From contig SBGC01000158.1 in NCBI GenBank assembly GCA_006226985.1, forward strand, positions 1-5,613: a stretch of DNA of 5,613 bases. Reading direction: 5' to 3'. Of this stretch, positions 1 through 4,710 are shown in pieces. The notes below the pieces were generated by a model. The model saw only the letters and a list, made by a program, of their open reading frames with translations, made no database searches and had not been told where the DNA came from. Position numbers and translations under genes: made by a program. The DNA comes from Bacillota bacterium (lineage in GTDB: Bacteria; Bacillota_I; Bacilli_A; Acholeplasmatales; Acholeplasmataceae). Numbering within the stretch: position 1 is the stretch's first letter; each line of letters opens with the position of its first letter.

Positions 1-307
1 ATGACTCATGAATAGGATTTAAGTATAAACAATCGATGTTCAAATAAGTTAAGTACTCAAGTCTACTCATTACACTTTGTAAATCTCCTCCCCAAAAATC
101 AAGCTCATGAGACCAATATTTCGCTTCTTTTACAAACGTTCCGGGTTCTGGTTTTTGATCCCATGGTTTCAGTGTTCTAGGGAATTGATAAAATAATTTT
201 TTTTTTTTTAAATGATGAGATGGTGAAAAACGATCTACGAGTACTTGATACACGATAGCTCCATTTCGCCAATCTTTTTCACGTTTTACATATGTATTAT
301 CTGACAT
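1..307 (-). CDS. GH13 alpha-amylase / cyclomaltodextrinase-like glycosidase, N-terminal part (cut by window edge)
   Basis: This is an uninterrupted reading frame of 102 codons from ATG at 307 that leaves the window at position 1. Residues 12-27 (DWRNGAIVYQVLVDRF) match the first beta-strand of the GH13 catalytic barrel, usually YQIFPDRF-like. Residues 69-101 carry the FWGGDL...LEYL...LYLNPIHES block typical of alpha-amylases, neopullulanases and cyclomaltodextrinases. The catalytic Asp/Glu/Asp lie beyond the edge. There is no signal peptide, so a cytoplasmic enzyme acting on imported malto-oligosaccharides is inferred. The N-terminal carbohydrate-binding domain found in many cyclomaltodextrinases is absent. 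A purine-rich AGAGGATAGG ribosome-binding site precedes the start. It is the last visible gene of the operon, 16 bp after the membrane protein gene. The oddity is a 13-base A run (197-209, minus sense) encoding most of Leu-Lys4. Family assignment is firm; exact substrate is not. Confidence 0.85.
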   Translation of the reverse strand, partial: MSDNTYVKREKDWRNGAIVYQVLVDRFSPSHHLKKKKLFYQFPRTLKPWDQKPEPGTFVKEAKYWSHELDFWGGDLQSVMSRLEYLTYLNIDCLYLNPIHES

Positions 308-323
308 TTTCCTATCCTCTACA

Positions 324-680
324 TTAAATCGAGCTATTAAAGATGATATGAATAATGATTAAAACAATTGTTGTCATGGCTAATCCTCTATGAATGAGGT
401 AAAAATGTTTTTTCTTTAATTTATAAAAAAGTCCACCAAAAAGTGCTGTTAAAAAAATAAATGAAAGCACTAAAACACCTGTAAGTCGGAGTTCACCATC
501 GATCACTGCTAAAATCATGTGAAGAATGCCAAATACTAAAGCATGTATACCAAAAATCTTATGTTTTTTAGCTATGTATCTTACAATTTTGTTGGATGTG
601 TACTTTTTCATAGCGTTCACTGATGCAAGCACTGCAAATACGACGGTTAAAATGCCTAATAATCCATAAATGTTTTCCAT
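324..680 (-). CDS. Small four-helix membrane protein with two H-x13-H pairs, candidate b-type di-heme protein
   Basis: The 118-aa protein has four predicted membrane helices at about residues 5-24, 40-60, 65-86 and 93-114. Lys/Arg-rich loops at 25-41 and 87-92 place those loops in the cytoplasm and both termini outside. Helix 2 carries His40 and His54, and helix 4 carries His97 and His111. Both pairs have 13 intervening residues, the spacing of bis-His heme ligands in cytochrome b and ferric reductase/NADPH oxidase membrane domains. In the inferred topology His40 would face His97 near the cytoplasm and His54 would face His111 near the outside. There is no attached flavin domain and I do not recognise a named family. 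A strong AAAGGAG site (687-693) lies 6 nt before the ATG and overlaps the thpR stop codon, indicating coupled translation. A plain structural membrane protein remains possible. Confidence 0.8.
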   Translation of the reverse strand: MENIYGLLGILTVVFAVLASVNAMKKYTSNKIVRYIAKKHKIFGIHALVFGILHMILAVIDGELRLTGVLVLSFIFLTALFGGLFYKLKKKHFYLIHRGLAMTTIVLIIIHIIFNSSI

Positions 681-692
681 TTTTTTCTCCTT

Positions 693-1232
693 TTATGTAA
701 ATGAAATGGTGTAAAGTGGGGTATACGTCAATTGATCATGTATTCTACTCGAATCATAGATATGTATTTTTTGGACTAAGATTGGTTTTTGATACATGCT
801 CATATAATGTGTCATCGAACTCTGATTGAATCTTACTTGCCTTGCAAGTGTAATATGAGGTTTAAATGATTTATCATCAAAAGGTAATTCAAGTGATTTA
901 ACAATTTTTTTAATTCTTTGATGGAGTCTTTTGAGCATATCATCTTCTTGGTGTGTTCCAATCCAAATGATTTGGTCAAGACCTTTGACAAACGATCCTA
1001 CGTTGTCTAAATAAAACTCAAACATTTTAAAATCTTTTAAGCCCTCTTTAAGTCCAACTTCGAGTTCTTCTAGCTGATTTGTCTGTAATTCTCCTAAAAA
1101 AAGTAATGTCATATGAAAATTATTAATATCTGTTAAGTTACCTTTTGCTTTATTGAGTAATAAGTTCGTTTGTGTTTCTTTTAAGTAAAACTTAACATCA
1201 TTAGGTAATGGGATTCCAATAAAGATGCGCAT
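693..1232 (-). CDS. thpR: RNA 2',3'-cyclic phosphodiesterase (2'-5' RNA ligase/LigT family)
   Basis: The 179-aa protein belongs to the 2H phosphoesterase superfamily. The two catalytic HxTL motifs are present: FHMTLLFLGE with His40 and FKPHITLAR with His126, at the usual spacing for ThpR. Known family members open 2',3'-cyclic phosphates on RNA ends to 2'-phosphates and can join tRNA halves with 2'-5' bonds in vitro; they are cytoplasmic. The start was set at ATG 1232, giving MRIFIGIPLP, which matches the family N-terminus. A GAGGT ribosome-binding site (1238-1242) lies 5 nt upstream. The longer frame starting with GTG at 1244 would begin inside that site and has no Shine-Dalgarno of its own. 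It is the first gene of an apparent operon with the membrane protein and GH13 genes, 12 bp before the next start. Confidence 0.92.
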   Translation of the reverse strand: MRIFIGIPLPNDVKFYLKETQTNLLLNKAKGNLTDINNFHMTLLFLGELQTNQLEELEVGLKEGLKDFKMFEFYLDNVGSFVKGLDQIIWIGTHQEDDMLKRLHQRIKKIVKSLELPFDDKSFKPHITLARQVRFNQSSMTHYMSMYQKPILVQKIHIYDSSRIHDQLTYTPLYTISFT

Positions 1233-1237
1233 CATAT

Positions 1238-1242
1238 ACCTC
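1238..1242 (-). promoter_or_regulatory. Ribosome-binding site deciding the thpR start
   Basis: GAGGT in minus sense, 5 nt before ATG 1232 and only 2 nt before the tandem ATG at 1235. It sits inside the upstream GTG extension, so it argues against starting at 1244. Confidence 0.7.
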
Positions 1243-1263
1243 ACTAAGATTTTTCATATATTT

Positions 1264-1272
1264 ATTATAGCA
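1264..1272 (-). promoter_or_regulatory. Extended -10 promoter of the thpR operon
   Basis: Minus-sense TGCTATAAT is a perfect TGn-extended -10 element. No good -35 hexamer is found 16-18 bp upstream, where the hairpin of the preceding terminator lies; extended -10 promoters often lack one. The inferred transcript would start near 1257, giving a leader of about 25 nt before ATG 1232. Confidence 0.65.
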
Positions 1273-1274
1273 TG

Positions 1275-1304
1275 AAAAAAGATGCCCTACATATAGGACA
1301 TCTT
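1275..1304 (-). terminator. Intrinsic terminator after the 99-aa protein gene
   Basis: Positions 1279-1288 pair with 1295-1304: six base pairs, one C/A mismatch, then three base pairs, with a six-base loop. In minus sense the hairpin is followed by TTTTTT (1275-1280). It lies 5 bp after the TGA stop of the upstream gene, and the T-tract almost touches the next promoter. Confidence 0.8.
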
Positions 1305-1308
1305 AAGT

Positions 1309-1608
1309 TCATAGATTAAATTCTATCGCTAGAAATTCATCTTGATACATTTTGAAATGATTATTTTCAAGATCCGTCATGTAATTAAAAAGATCTTTTA
1401 CATGTTCTTCTTTTTGGATGATTGTAGGTATTACTGTGTGCATTTCACCATTTTCAAATTCAATAACAGCACTTTGATGTTTTTTGATATAGTTGACTTT
1501 ATTAGATTGCTTAGATGTAATCACACACACTTTTCCATACCGAACGACATAGTTCATCTTGCGATGTTTTTCCTCATAATGAAGTAATATAATCCCTTTA
1601 TCTTTCAT
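1309..1608 (-). CDS. 99-aa protein of uncertain family, possible FMN split-barrel (PNPOx-like) protein
   Basis: The 99-aa soluble protein has no signal peptide or membrane helix. Residues 20-51 (VVRYGKVCVITSKQSNKVNY onward, then KKHQSAVIEF) resemble the core of pyridoxamine-phosphate-oxidase-like split barrels, where a strand-turn-strand is followed by K-V-x-x-I/L-x-x-N/H and a hydrophobic strand. Residues 56-79 resemble the following strand and helix. The match is by pattern only; it is shorter than most family members (usually 130 or more), and flavin-binding residues cannot be confirmed. The start ATG at 1608 has a clear AAGGAG site (1616-1621) about 7 nt upstream. The stop is TGA. It is monocistronic, with a terminator immediately downstream and a long non-coding leader region upstream. 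A protein of another fold remains quite possible. Confidence 0.7.
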   Translation of the reverse strand: MKDKGIILLHYEEKHRKMNYVVRYGKVCVITSKQSNKVNYIKKHQSAVIEFENGEMHTVIPTIIQKEEHVKDLFNYMTDLENNHFKMYQDEFLAIEFNL

Positions 1609-1695
1609 GTTTTTCTCCTTAAATGACCACCTAACATGACTATCGTCTAACGATATGAGTTAAAAAATTAAGACAGGGTCTTTTATGTCATGTTT

Positions 1696-1725
1696 TTTAT
1701 ATCCTTGTGAATATTTCGATTCCAA
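1696..1725 (-). promoter_or_regulatory. Candidate promoter of the 99-aa protein gene
   Basis: Minus-sense TTGGAA (1720-1725) and TATAAA (1696-1701) are separated by 18 bp. The transcript would start near 1688, giving a leader of about 80 nt that includes the 1641-1655 hairpin. A competing candidate is TGCTAAAAT (1733-1741), a TGn-extended -10 just downstream of the cre-like boxes. Confidence 0.4.
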
Positions 1726-1756
1726 CATCTCTATTTTAGCATGTATTATTATATTA

Positions 1757-1770
1757 TGAAAGCGCTTTTA
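1757..1770. promoter_or_regulatory. cre-like operator (CcpA / LacI-family box 1)
   Basis: TGAAAGCGCTTTTA matches the Gram-positive catabolite-responsive element TGWNANCGNTNWCA at 13 of 14 positions, with a perfect AAAGCGCTTT palindrome at its core. It overlaps the -35 region of the TGCTAAAAT promoter candidate on the minus strand, a placement typical of repression. Any LacI/GalR-type regulator could bind; CcpA is inferred, not shown. Confidence 0.55.
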
Positions 1771-1777
1771 TTGTTTT

Positions 1778-1791
1778 TTTTATCGTTTTCA
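1778..1791 (-). promoter_or_regulatory. Second cre-like box
   Basis: Minus-sense TGAAAACGATAAAA matches the same 14-base cre consensus at 13 positions but is less symmetrical. It lies 21 bp from box 1, about two helical turns, so the two could be bound on the same DNA face. AT-richness makes a chance match more likely than for box 1. Confidence 0.3.
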
Positions 1792-1799
1792 AATCAAAG

Positions 1800-1823
1800 A
1801 AAAAACCTGTTATTTTAACAGGT
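1800..1823 (-). terminator. Intrinsic terminator of the GH4 gene
   Basis: A perfect 8-bp stem (1805-1812 with 1816-1823) with a three-base loop is followed in minus sense by TTTTTTCTTT. It begins 2 bp after the TAA stop of the GH4 gene. Confidence 0.9.
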
Positions 1824-1825
1824 AT

Positions 1826-3193
1826 TTATTCGAGTACATAATGATGTAAAAAAGGTCTTATTTTCTTAATAATCTCATCAAACATATCATCTAATAAGAA
1901 ATCAGAAACATGAGATGATAACGGGTCTAGCTTGAGTGCTTTCTTTGCAATTGATAAATCACGTTTATCAAATGATTCGAGTAGCATACGATGAATATCG
2001 ATATGAATTTTTGTGATTTCTAAACTATAACCAGACATGGGTCCTGCAAAAATAGGTCTTATGTCATTGAATCTAAAAAAAGCATTCGTTTCTACAACAT
2101 GTCCCAAAGGAAGATTAGGAATTTGTCCTTGATTAGGGATATTGACGTTTGTCATCAGTGGTTGAATACCCAGTAAAGCTCTTAATTGTGTGACACCTTC
2201 TTCATCAGTTGGTGTTAGTTCTATTTTTTCCTTTCCATGAATAATATTTATGGCTGACTGATTTCCCTTTTCTTTCATCTCTTTTCTAAAAGAAACGGGT
2301 GTTAAGAAAAATTTCCACTTAGCAATTGAATCTTTATCTAATGTATATGGGTTATGTGGTAGAAATTCGACAAGATGTCTATCTCCTGCAGCGGCAATCA
2401 TCTGATGCTTCAAAAAGAGATCAAATTTGACTCTCTCTCCACTTCCAAATGGAAATAAATGTTCAAAATGGTTTCCGCATGTACCAGTTACTTGATATTT
2501 TCGCGCAAATCGTTCATATATTGGCATTAAATCTATATCTTTATACGTTGCATGATTAATCCACGTAAAATGATTGATACCTAGCGGATTGATATGGATA
2601 TCTTTCTTTTTCGCCTCTATTCCCATTTCTTCAAATAATGCTCTTTTTAATAAATCCTGCACATGAGAAACTTCATGGCAATTACCAAATGCTTTAATCT
2701 CTGGAAATACATGATAAAGCATTTGAACACACATAGTCATTGGATTAGTGAAATTGACAACCCAAGCATTTGGGGAAATATGTTTAATAGCGGTTGCGAT
2801 TTTTTCAAACATCGGCATCATAATCAGTGATCGAAAGATTCCTGCTGGACCAGCAGTATCTCCGACAGGTTGAAAAATGCCATATTTTTCAGGTATATGT
2901 ACATAATCTTCCATTTCATCAAATGTTCCTGGCAATATCGATATAAAGACAAAATCAGCATTTATTAAAGCTTCTTCTAGTGAATTAGCTACAGAAAAAC
3001 AAAATTGATGTTTTGCATCTTTATGTTCCATGATGATGGTGCCTAATTTTTGATTATTTATCGCAGCCTCTTGATCAATATCATATAAAACCACTTCGCC
3101 AGAGAAATCATCAACACATGCTAAATCACTCATTAAACCGCGTGCCCATAGTCTTGAACCGCCACCAATATATGCTATCCTAATTTTTTTCAT
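1826..3193 (-). CDS. lplD: GH4 family glycosidase, LplD-like (probable alpha-galacturonidase)
   Basis: The 455-aa protein has the usual GH4 length. These enzymes are cytoplasmic and use NAD+ and a divalent metal (often Mn2+) in an oxidation-elimination mechanism. Visible motifs are the Rossmann start KIRIAYIGGGS (3-13), ISILPG (84-89), GDTAGPAG (111-118), NFTNPM (147-152), the metal-site CHEV with Cys172, GINHF with His208, and AGDRHLVEF (269-277). The CHEV form and the overall resemblance, from memory, to Bacillus subtilis LplD favour a uronide substrate rather than melibiose (CHSV-type) or phospho-sugars (CDMP-type). The start was set at ATG 3193, giving MKKIRIAYIGGG; the upstream ATG at 3217 overlaps the promoter -10. 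An AAAGG site lies 10 nt upstream. It is monocistronic, divergent from the transporter gene. Alpha-galactosidase or alpha-glucosidase activity cannot be excluded. Confidence 0.9.
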   Translation of the reverse strand: MKKIRIAYIGGGSRLWARGLMSDLACVDDFSGEVVLYDIDQEAAINNQKLGTIIMEHKDAKHQFCFSVANSLEEALINADFVFISILPGTFDEMEDYVHIPEKYGIFQPVGDTAGPAGIFRSLIMMPMFEKIATAIKHISPNAWVVNFTNPMTMCVQMLYHVFPEIKAFGNCHEVSHVQDLLKRALFEEMGIEAKKKDIHINPLGINHFTWINHATYKDIDLMPIYERFARKYQVTGTCGNHFEHLFPFGSGERVKFDLFLKHQMIAAAGDRHLVEFLPHNPYTLDKDSIAKWKFFLTPVSFRKEMKEKGNQSAINIIHGKEKIELTPTDEEGVTQLRALLGIQPLMTNVNIPNQGQIPNLPLGHVVETNAFFRFNDIRPIFAGPMSGYSLEITKIHIDIHRMLLESFDKRDLSIAKKALKLDPLSSHVSDFLLDDMFDEIIKKIRPFLHHYVLE

Positions 3194-3215
3194 CTTTTCA
3201 CTGCCTTTCATATCC

Positions 3216-3224
3216 ATTATAACA
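3216..3224 (-). promoter_or_regulatory. Extended -10 promoter of the GH4 gene
   Basis: Minus-sense TGTTATAAT is a perfect TGn-extended -10; the -35 region is weak. Transcription would begin near 3209, after the upstream ATG at 3217, leaving a leader of about 16 nt to the chosen start at 3193. Confidence 0.65.
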
Positions 3225-3270
3225 AAGTTAAAGATTCGTTACTAAATACGTTTCAAACTTTTGATTTCTT

Positions 3271-3279
3271 TGTTATAAT
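3271..3279 (+). promoter_or_regulatory. Extended -10 promoter of the EamA transporter gene
   Basis: TGTTATAAT is identical to the GH4 promoter element in mirror orientation. A weak -35 (TTTCAA, 3251-3256) lies 17 bp upstream. The transcript would start near 3286, leaving a very short leader with the GGAGAGGT ribosome-binding site (3290-3297). Confidence 0.65.
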
Positions 3280-3301
3280 CTTTACTGTTGGAGAGGTAAT
3301 T

Positions 3302-4204
3302 ATGAACCGTAATTTAGCCCGTATTATCTTAATCACAGCTGGTTTCATCTGGGGATTAGGGTTTATGATCAATAAGTTTGTACTCGATAGTGGATGGAAT
3401 GATGCACAATTATTATTTGTGCGCTTTTTTGTTGCTACTATTGCTATATTTACCGTTTTTCATAAACGCATAAAAAAAACGTGGCGAAAAACAATCTACC
3501 CAGGTTTTTTCTTAGGTATCTTTTTATATTTAGGCTTTTTATTCCAAACATGGGGATTAGTTCATACGACAGCTTCAAATAATGCACTGATTACAGCTTC
3601 ATATATTTTTATGATGCCAATCATTATCTATTTTGCAGAAAAAAAACACGTTAAAAAACAGACCATATTCGCTGGTATCTTAGTTGTCATTGGGATTTCA
3701 CTCATATCGGTTGATTTTAAAGAATTAACCGTAGCTTTTGGTGATGTTTTAACTTTTGTAGGAGCGTTCTTTTATGCTTTTCATATTTACTTTTTAGGTA
3801 AAAAATCAAAAGAACAAGATCCTTTTGTTCTCATGGCTTTTCAACTTCTCATCTTTTCCGTTTTTGCATTCTTAATGATGATGATTAGAGGAGGTTTTCC
3901 AACAATTGATTTTCAATCATTTGATTCGGTAAAAGTCTTACTTTTTGCTGCTCTTATCGGCTTTTTTGGAAGTTTTATTGGTTTCGTTTTCCAAAGTGTC
4001 GGACAAAAAAACACCTATGAAGCTGAAGCAGCTATATTGATATCGACTGAATCAGTTTTTGGACCTGTATTAGCGATTATTTTTTATAATGACCCCATGA
4101 ATGAACTCATTATTTTGGGTATCATATGTGTGTTTATTGGAATTGTTTTAAGTGAAATTTCTCTTGACAAAGTCAAACTGAAATACAAAAAAATGAACAC
4201 ATAG
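3302..4204 (+). CDS. EamA / drug-metabolite (DMT) superfamily transporter, ten membrane helices
   Basis: The 300-aa integral membrane protein has the length and two-repeat layout of the 10-TMS EamA permeases. The first repeat spans roughly residues 5-136 and the second roughly 145-285. Recognisable family features are the N-terminal GFIWGLGFMINK, the TTASNNALITASYIFMMPII segment ending the first repeat, and the late YEAEAAILISTESVFGPVLA segment in the second. Known relatives move amino acids, nucleotides, sugars or metabolites by proton exchange; the substrate cannot be read here. GGAGAGGT (3290-3297) lies 4 nt before the ATG. The C-terminus is basic and cytoplasmic. It is monocistronic, divergent from the GH4 gene and convergent with the VOC gene. 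The shared intergenic region might link it to sugar or uronide metabolism, but that is only inference. Confidence 0.9.
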   Translation: MNRNLARIILITAGFIWGLGFMINKFVLDSGWNDAQLLFVRFFVATIAIFTVFHKRIKKTWRKTIYPGFFLGIFLYLGFLFQTWGLVHTTASNNALITASYIFMMPIIIYFAEKKHVKKQTIFAGILVVIGISLISVDFKELTVAFGDVLTFVGAFFYAFHIYFLGKKSKEQDPFVLMAFQLLIFSVFAFLMMMIRGGFPTIDFQSFDSVKVLLFAALIGFFGSFIGFVFQSVGQKNTYEAEAAILISTESVFGPVLAIIFYNDPMNELIILGIICVFIGIVLSEISLDKVKLKYKKMNT

Positions 4205-4218
4205 TGTCCATTATTTTT
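4192..4218. terminator. Bidirectional terminator between the convergent transporter and VOC genes
   Basis: AATG (4192-4195) pairs with CATT (4209-4212) and ACAC (4197-4200) with GTGT (4204-4207), with one A/C mismatch and the three-base loop ATA. Plus strand: followed by ATTTTT. Minus strand: followed by TTTTTTT. The hairpin contains the TAG stop of the transporter gene and the end of the VOC gene. Confidence 0.7.
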
Positions 4219-4612
4219 CTAACTGCATCGCATGTTTGCCATATTCCATTATTTCAATAGGGTTTCCATCGGGATCTTTAACCCAACATTGGTAATTATG
4301 ATCTTTTCCTAAAATCACAGGGTGTAACAATGTTATACCTTTTTTTGTTAAGTTTTTAGCAACTTCTTCAATATTTTCAACTTCTAAACAAAGATGCTGA
4401 TAACTTATATTTGCATCTTTTATTAAATCTTTATGGGCATAAAATAATTCAATAAATGCTTTTTCATTCACTTGCAAATAAACAATCCATGGATTATCAT
4501 TATCATCATGTAATTCGAATTTTTTCTTAAATCCAAAAGCTTTTTCATAAAATGCAATAGCTTTTTCCATATCAGAGACTTGATATGCAACATGCGCTAA
4601 ACCTTTAATCAT
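4211..4612 (-). CDS. Glyoxalase I-like VOC superfamily metalloprotein
   Basis: The 133-aa protein has the two beta-alpha-beta-beta-beta modules of the vicinal oxygen chelate fold. All four expected metal ligands are in place: His7 (GLAHVAYQV), Glu55 (FIELF), His73 (YQHLCLEV) and Glu120 (NPIEIMEY). These positions nearly coincide with His5, Glu56, His74 and Glu122 of E. coli glyoxalase I. Length also fits glyoxalase I, which turns the methylglyoxal-glutathione adduct into S-lactoylglutathione. Many low-GC bacteria lack glutathione, so another thiol cofactor or another VOC reaction is possible. The start ATG at 4612 follows an AAAGGGTG ribosome-binding site. It is monocistronic, with its end 6 bp from the stop of the convergent transporter gene. 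Confidence 0.88.
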   Translation of the reverse strand: MIKGLAHVAYQVSDMEKAIAFYEKAFGFKKKFELHDDNDNPWIVYLQVNEKAFIELFYAHKDLIKDANISYQHLCLEVENIEEVAKNLTKKGITLLHPVILGKDHNYQCWVKDPDGNPIEIMEYGKHAMQLEK

Positions 4613-4637
4613 GATTTCACCCTTTCTTTAGTCAAAA

Positions 4638-4665
4638 ATAGTACCTATAATATATTGTATTCTAA
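4638..4665 (-). promoter_or_regulatory. Candidate promoter of the VOC gene
   Basis: Minus-sense TTAGAA (4660-4665) and TACTAT (4638-4643) are 16 bp apart, giving a leader of about 20 nt. An alternative -10, TATTAT (4647-4652), overlaps the spacer. The region is AT-rich, so the assignment is weak. Confidence 0.35.
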
Positions 4666-4671
4666 TTTGCA

Positions 4672-4703
4672 TAAAATGAAAACCTCTACTTATTGGTAGA
4701 GGT
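4672..4703 (-). terminator. Intrinsic terminator of the DegV-family gene
   Basis: A perfect 8-bp stem (4682-4689 with 4696-4703) with a six-base loop is followed in minus sense by TTTTCATTTTAT. It lies 7 bp after the TAA stop. Confidence 0.85.
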
Positions 4704-4710
4704 CATTTTA

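Larger units (their letters stand above)
1609..1800. other. Non-coding upstream region of the 99-aa protein gene
   Basis: About 190 bp hold no credible gene. They contain the ribosome-binding site at 1616-1621 and a 6-bp hairpin (TATCGT/ACGATA, 1641-1655). A second 5-bp hairpin (1670-1682) is followed in minus sense by six T residues (1662-1667). Minus-strand promoter candidates (1696-1725 and 1733-1741) and two cre-like boxes (1757-1791) are also here. The hairpins are too short to assign to a known riboswitch or T-box. Confidence 0.6.
3216..3279. repeat. 12-bp perfect inverted repeat spanning the divergent promoters
   Basis: ATTATAACAAAG (3216-3227) is the exact reverse complement of CTTTGTTATAAT (3268-3279), with 40 bp between the arms. 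Each arm contains the extended -10 of one divergent gene, plus three further matching bases upstream of the TG dinucleotide. Confidence 0.8.

Noticed and set aside
1233..1244. GTG start of thpR at 1244
   Set aside because: No Shine-Dalgarno precedes it, and GAGGT inside the extension serves the ATG at 1232.
1342..1587. Plus-strand open frame of 81 codons
   Set aside because: It lies wholly antisense to the 99-aa gene, has no ribosome-binding site, and its Phe/Ile-rich composition is what the complement of an AT-rich gene yields.
1641..1655. Hairpin TATCGT/ACGATA as terminator or riboswitch
   Set aside because: It has only six base pairs, no T-tract on the minus strand, and no recognisable conserved riboswitch core.
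1660..1728. 22-codon minus-strand frame starting MLESKYSQGY upstream of the 99-aa gene
   Set aside because: No spaced ribosome-binding site is present, the nearest promoter candidate would start transcription at or after its ATG, and it resembles no known leader peptide. A decayed gene remnant is possible but unsupported.
1759..1768. AAAGCGCTTT palindrome as a restriction-type or recombination site
   Set aside because: It is a single short copy with no flanking repeats or integrase gene; a cre-type operator explains it better.
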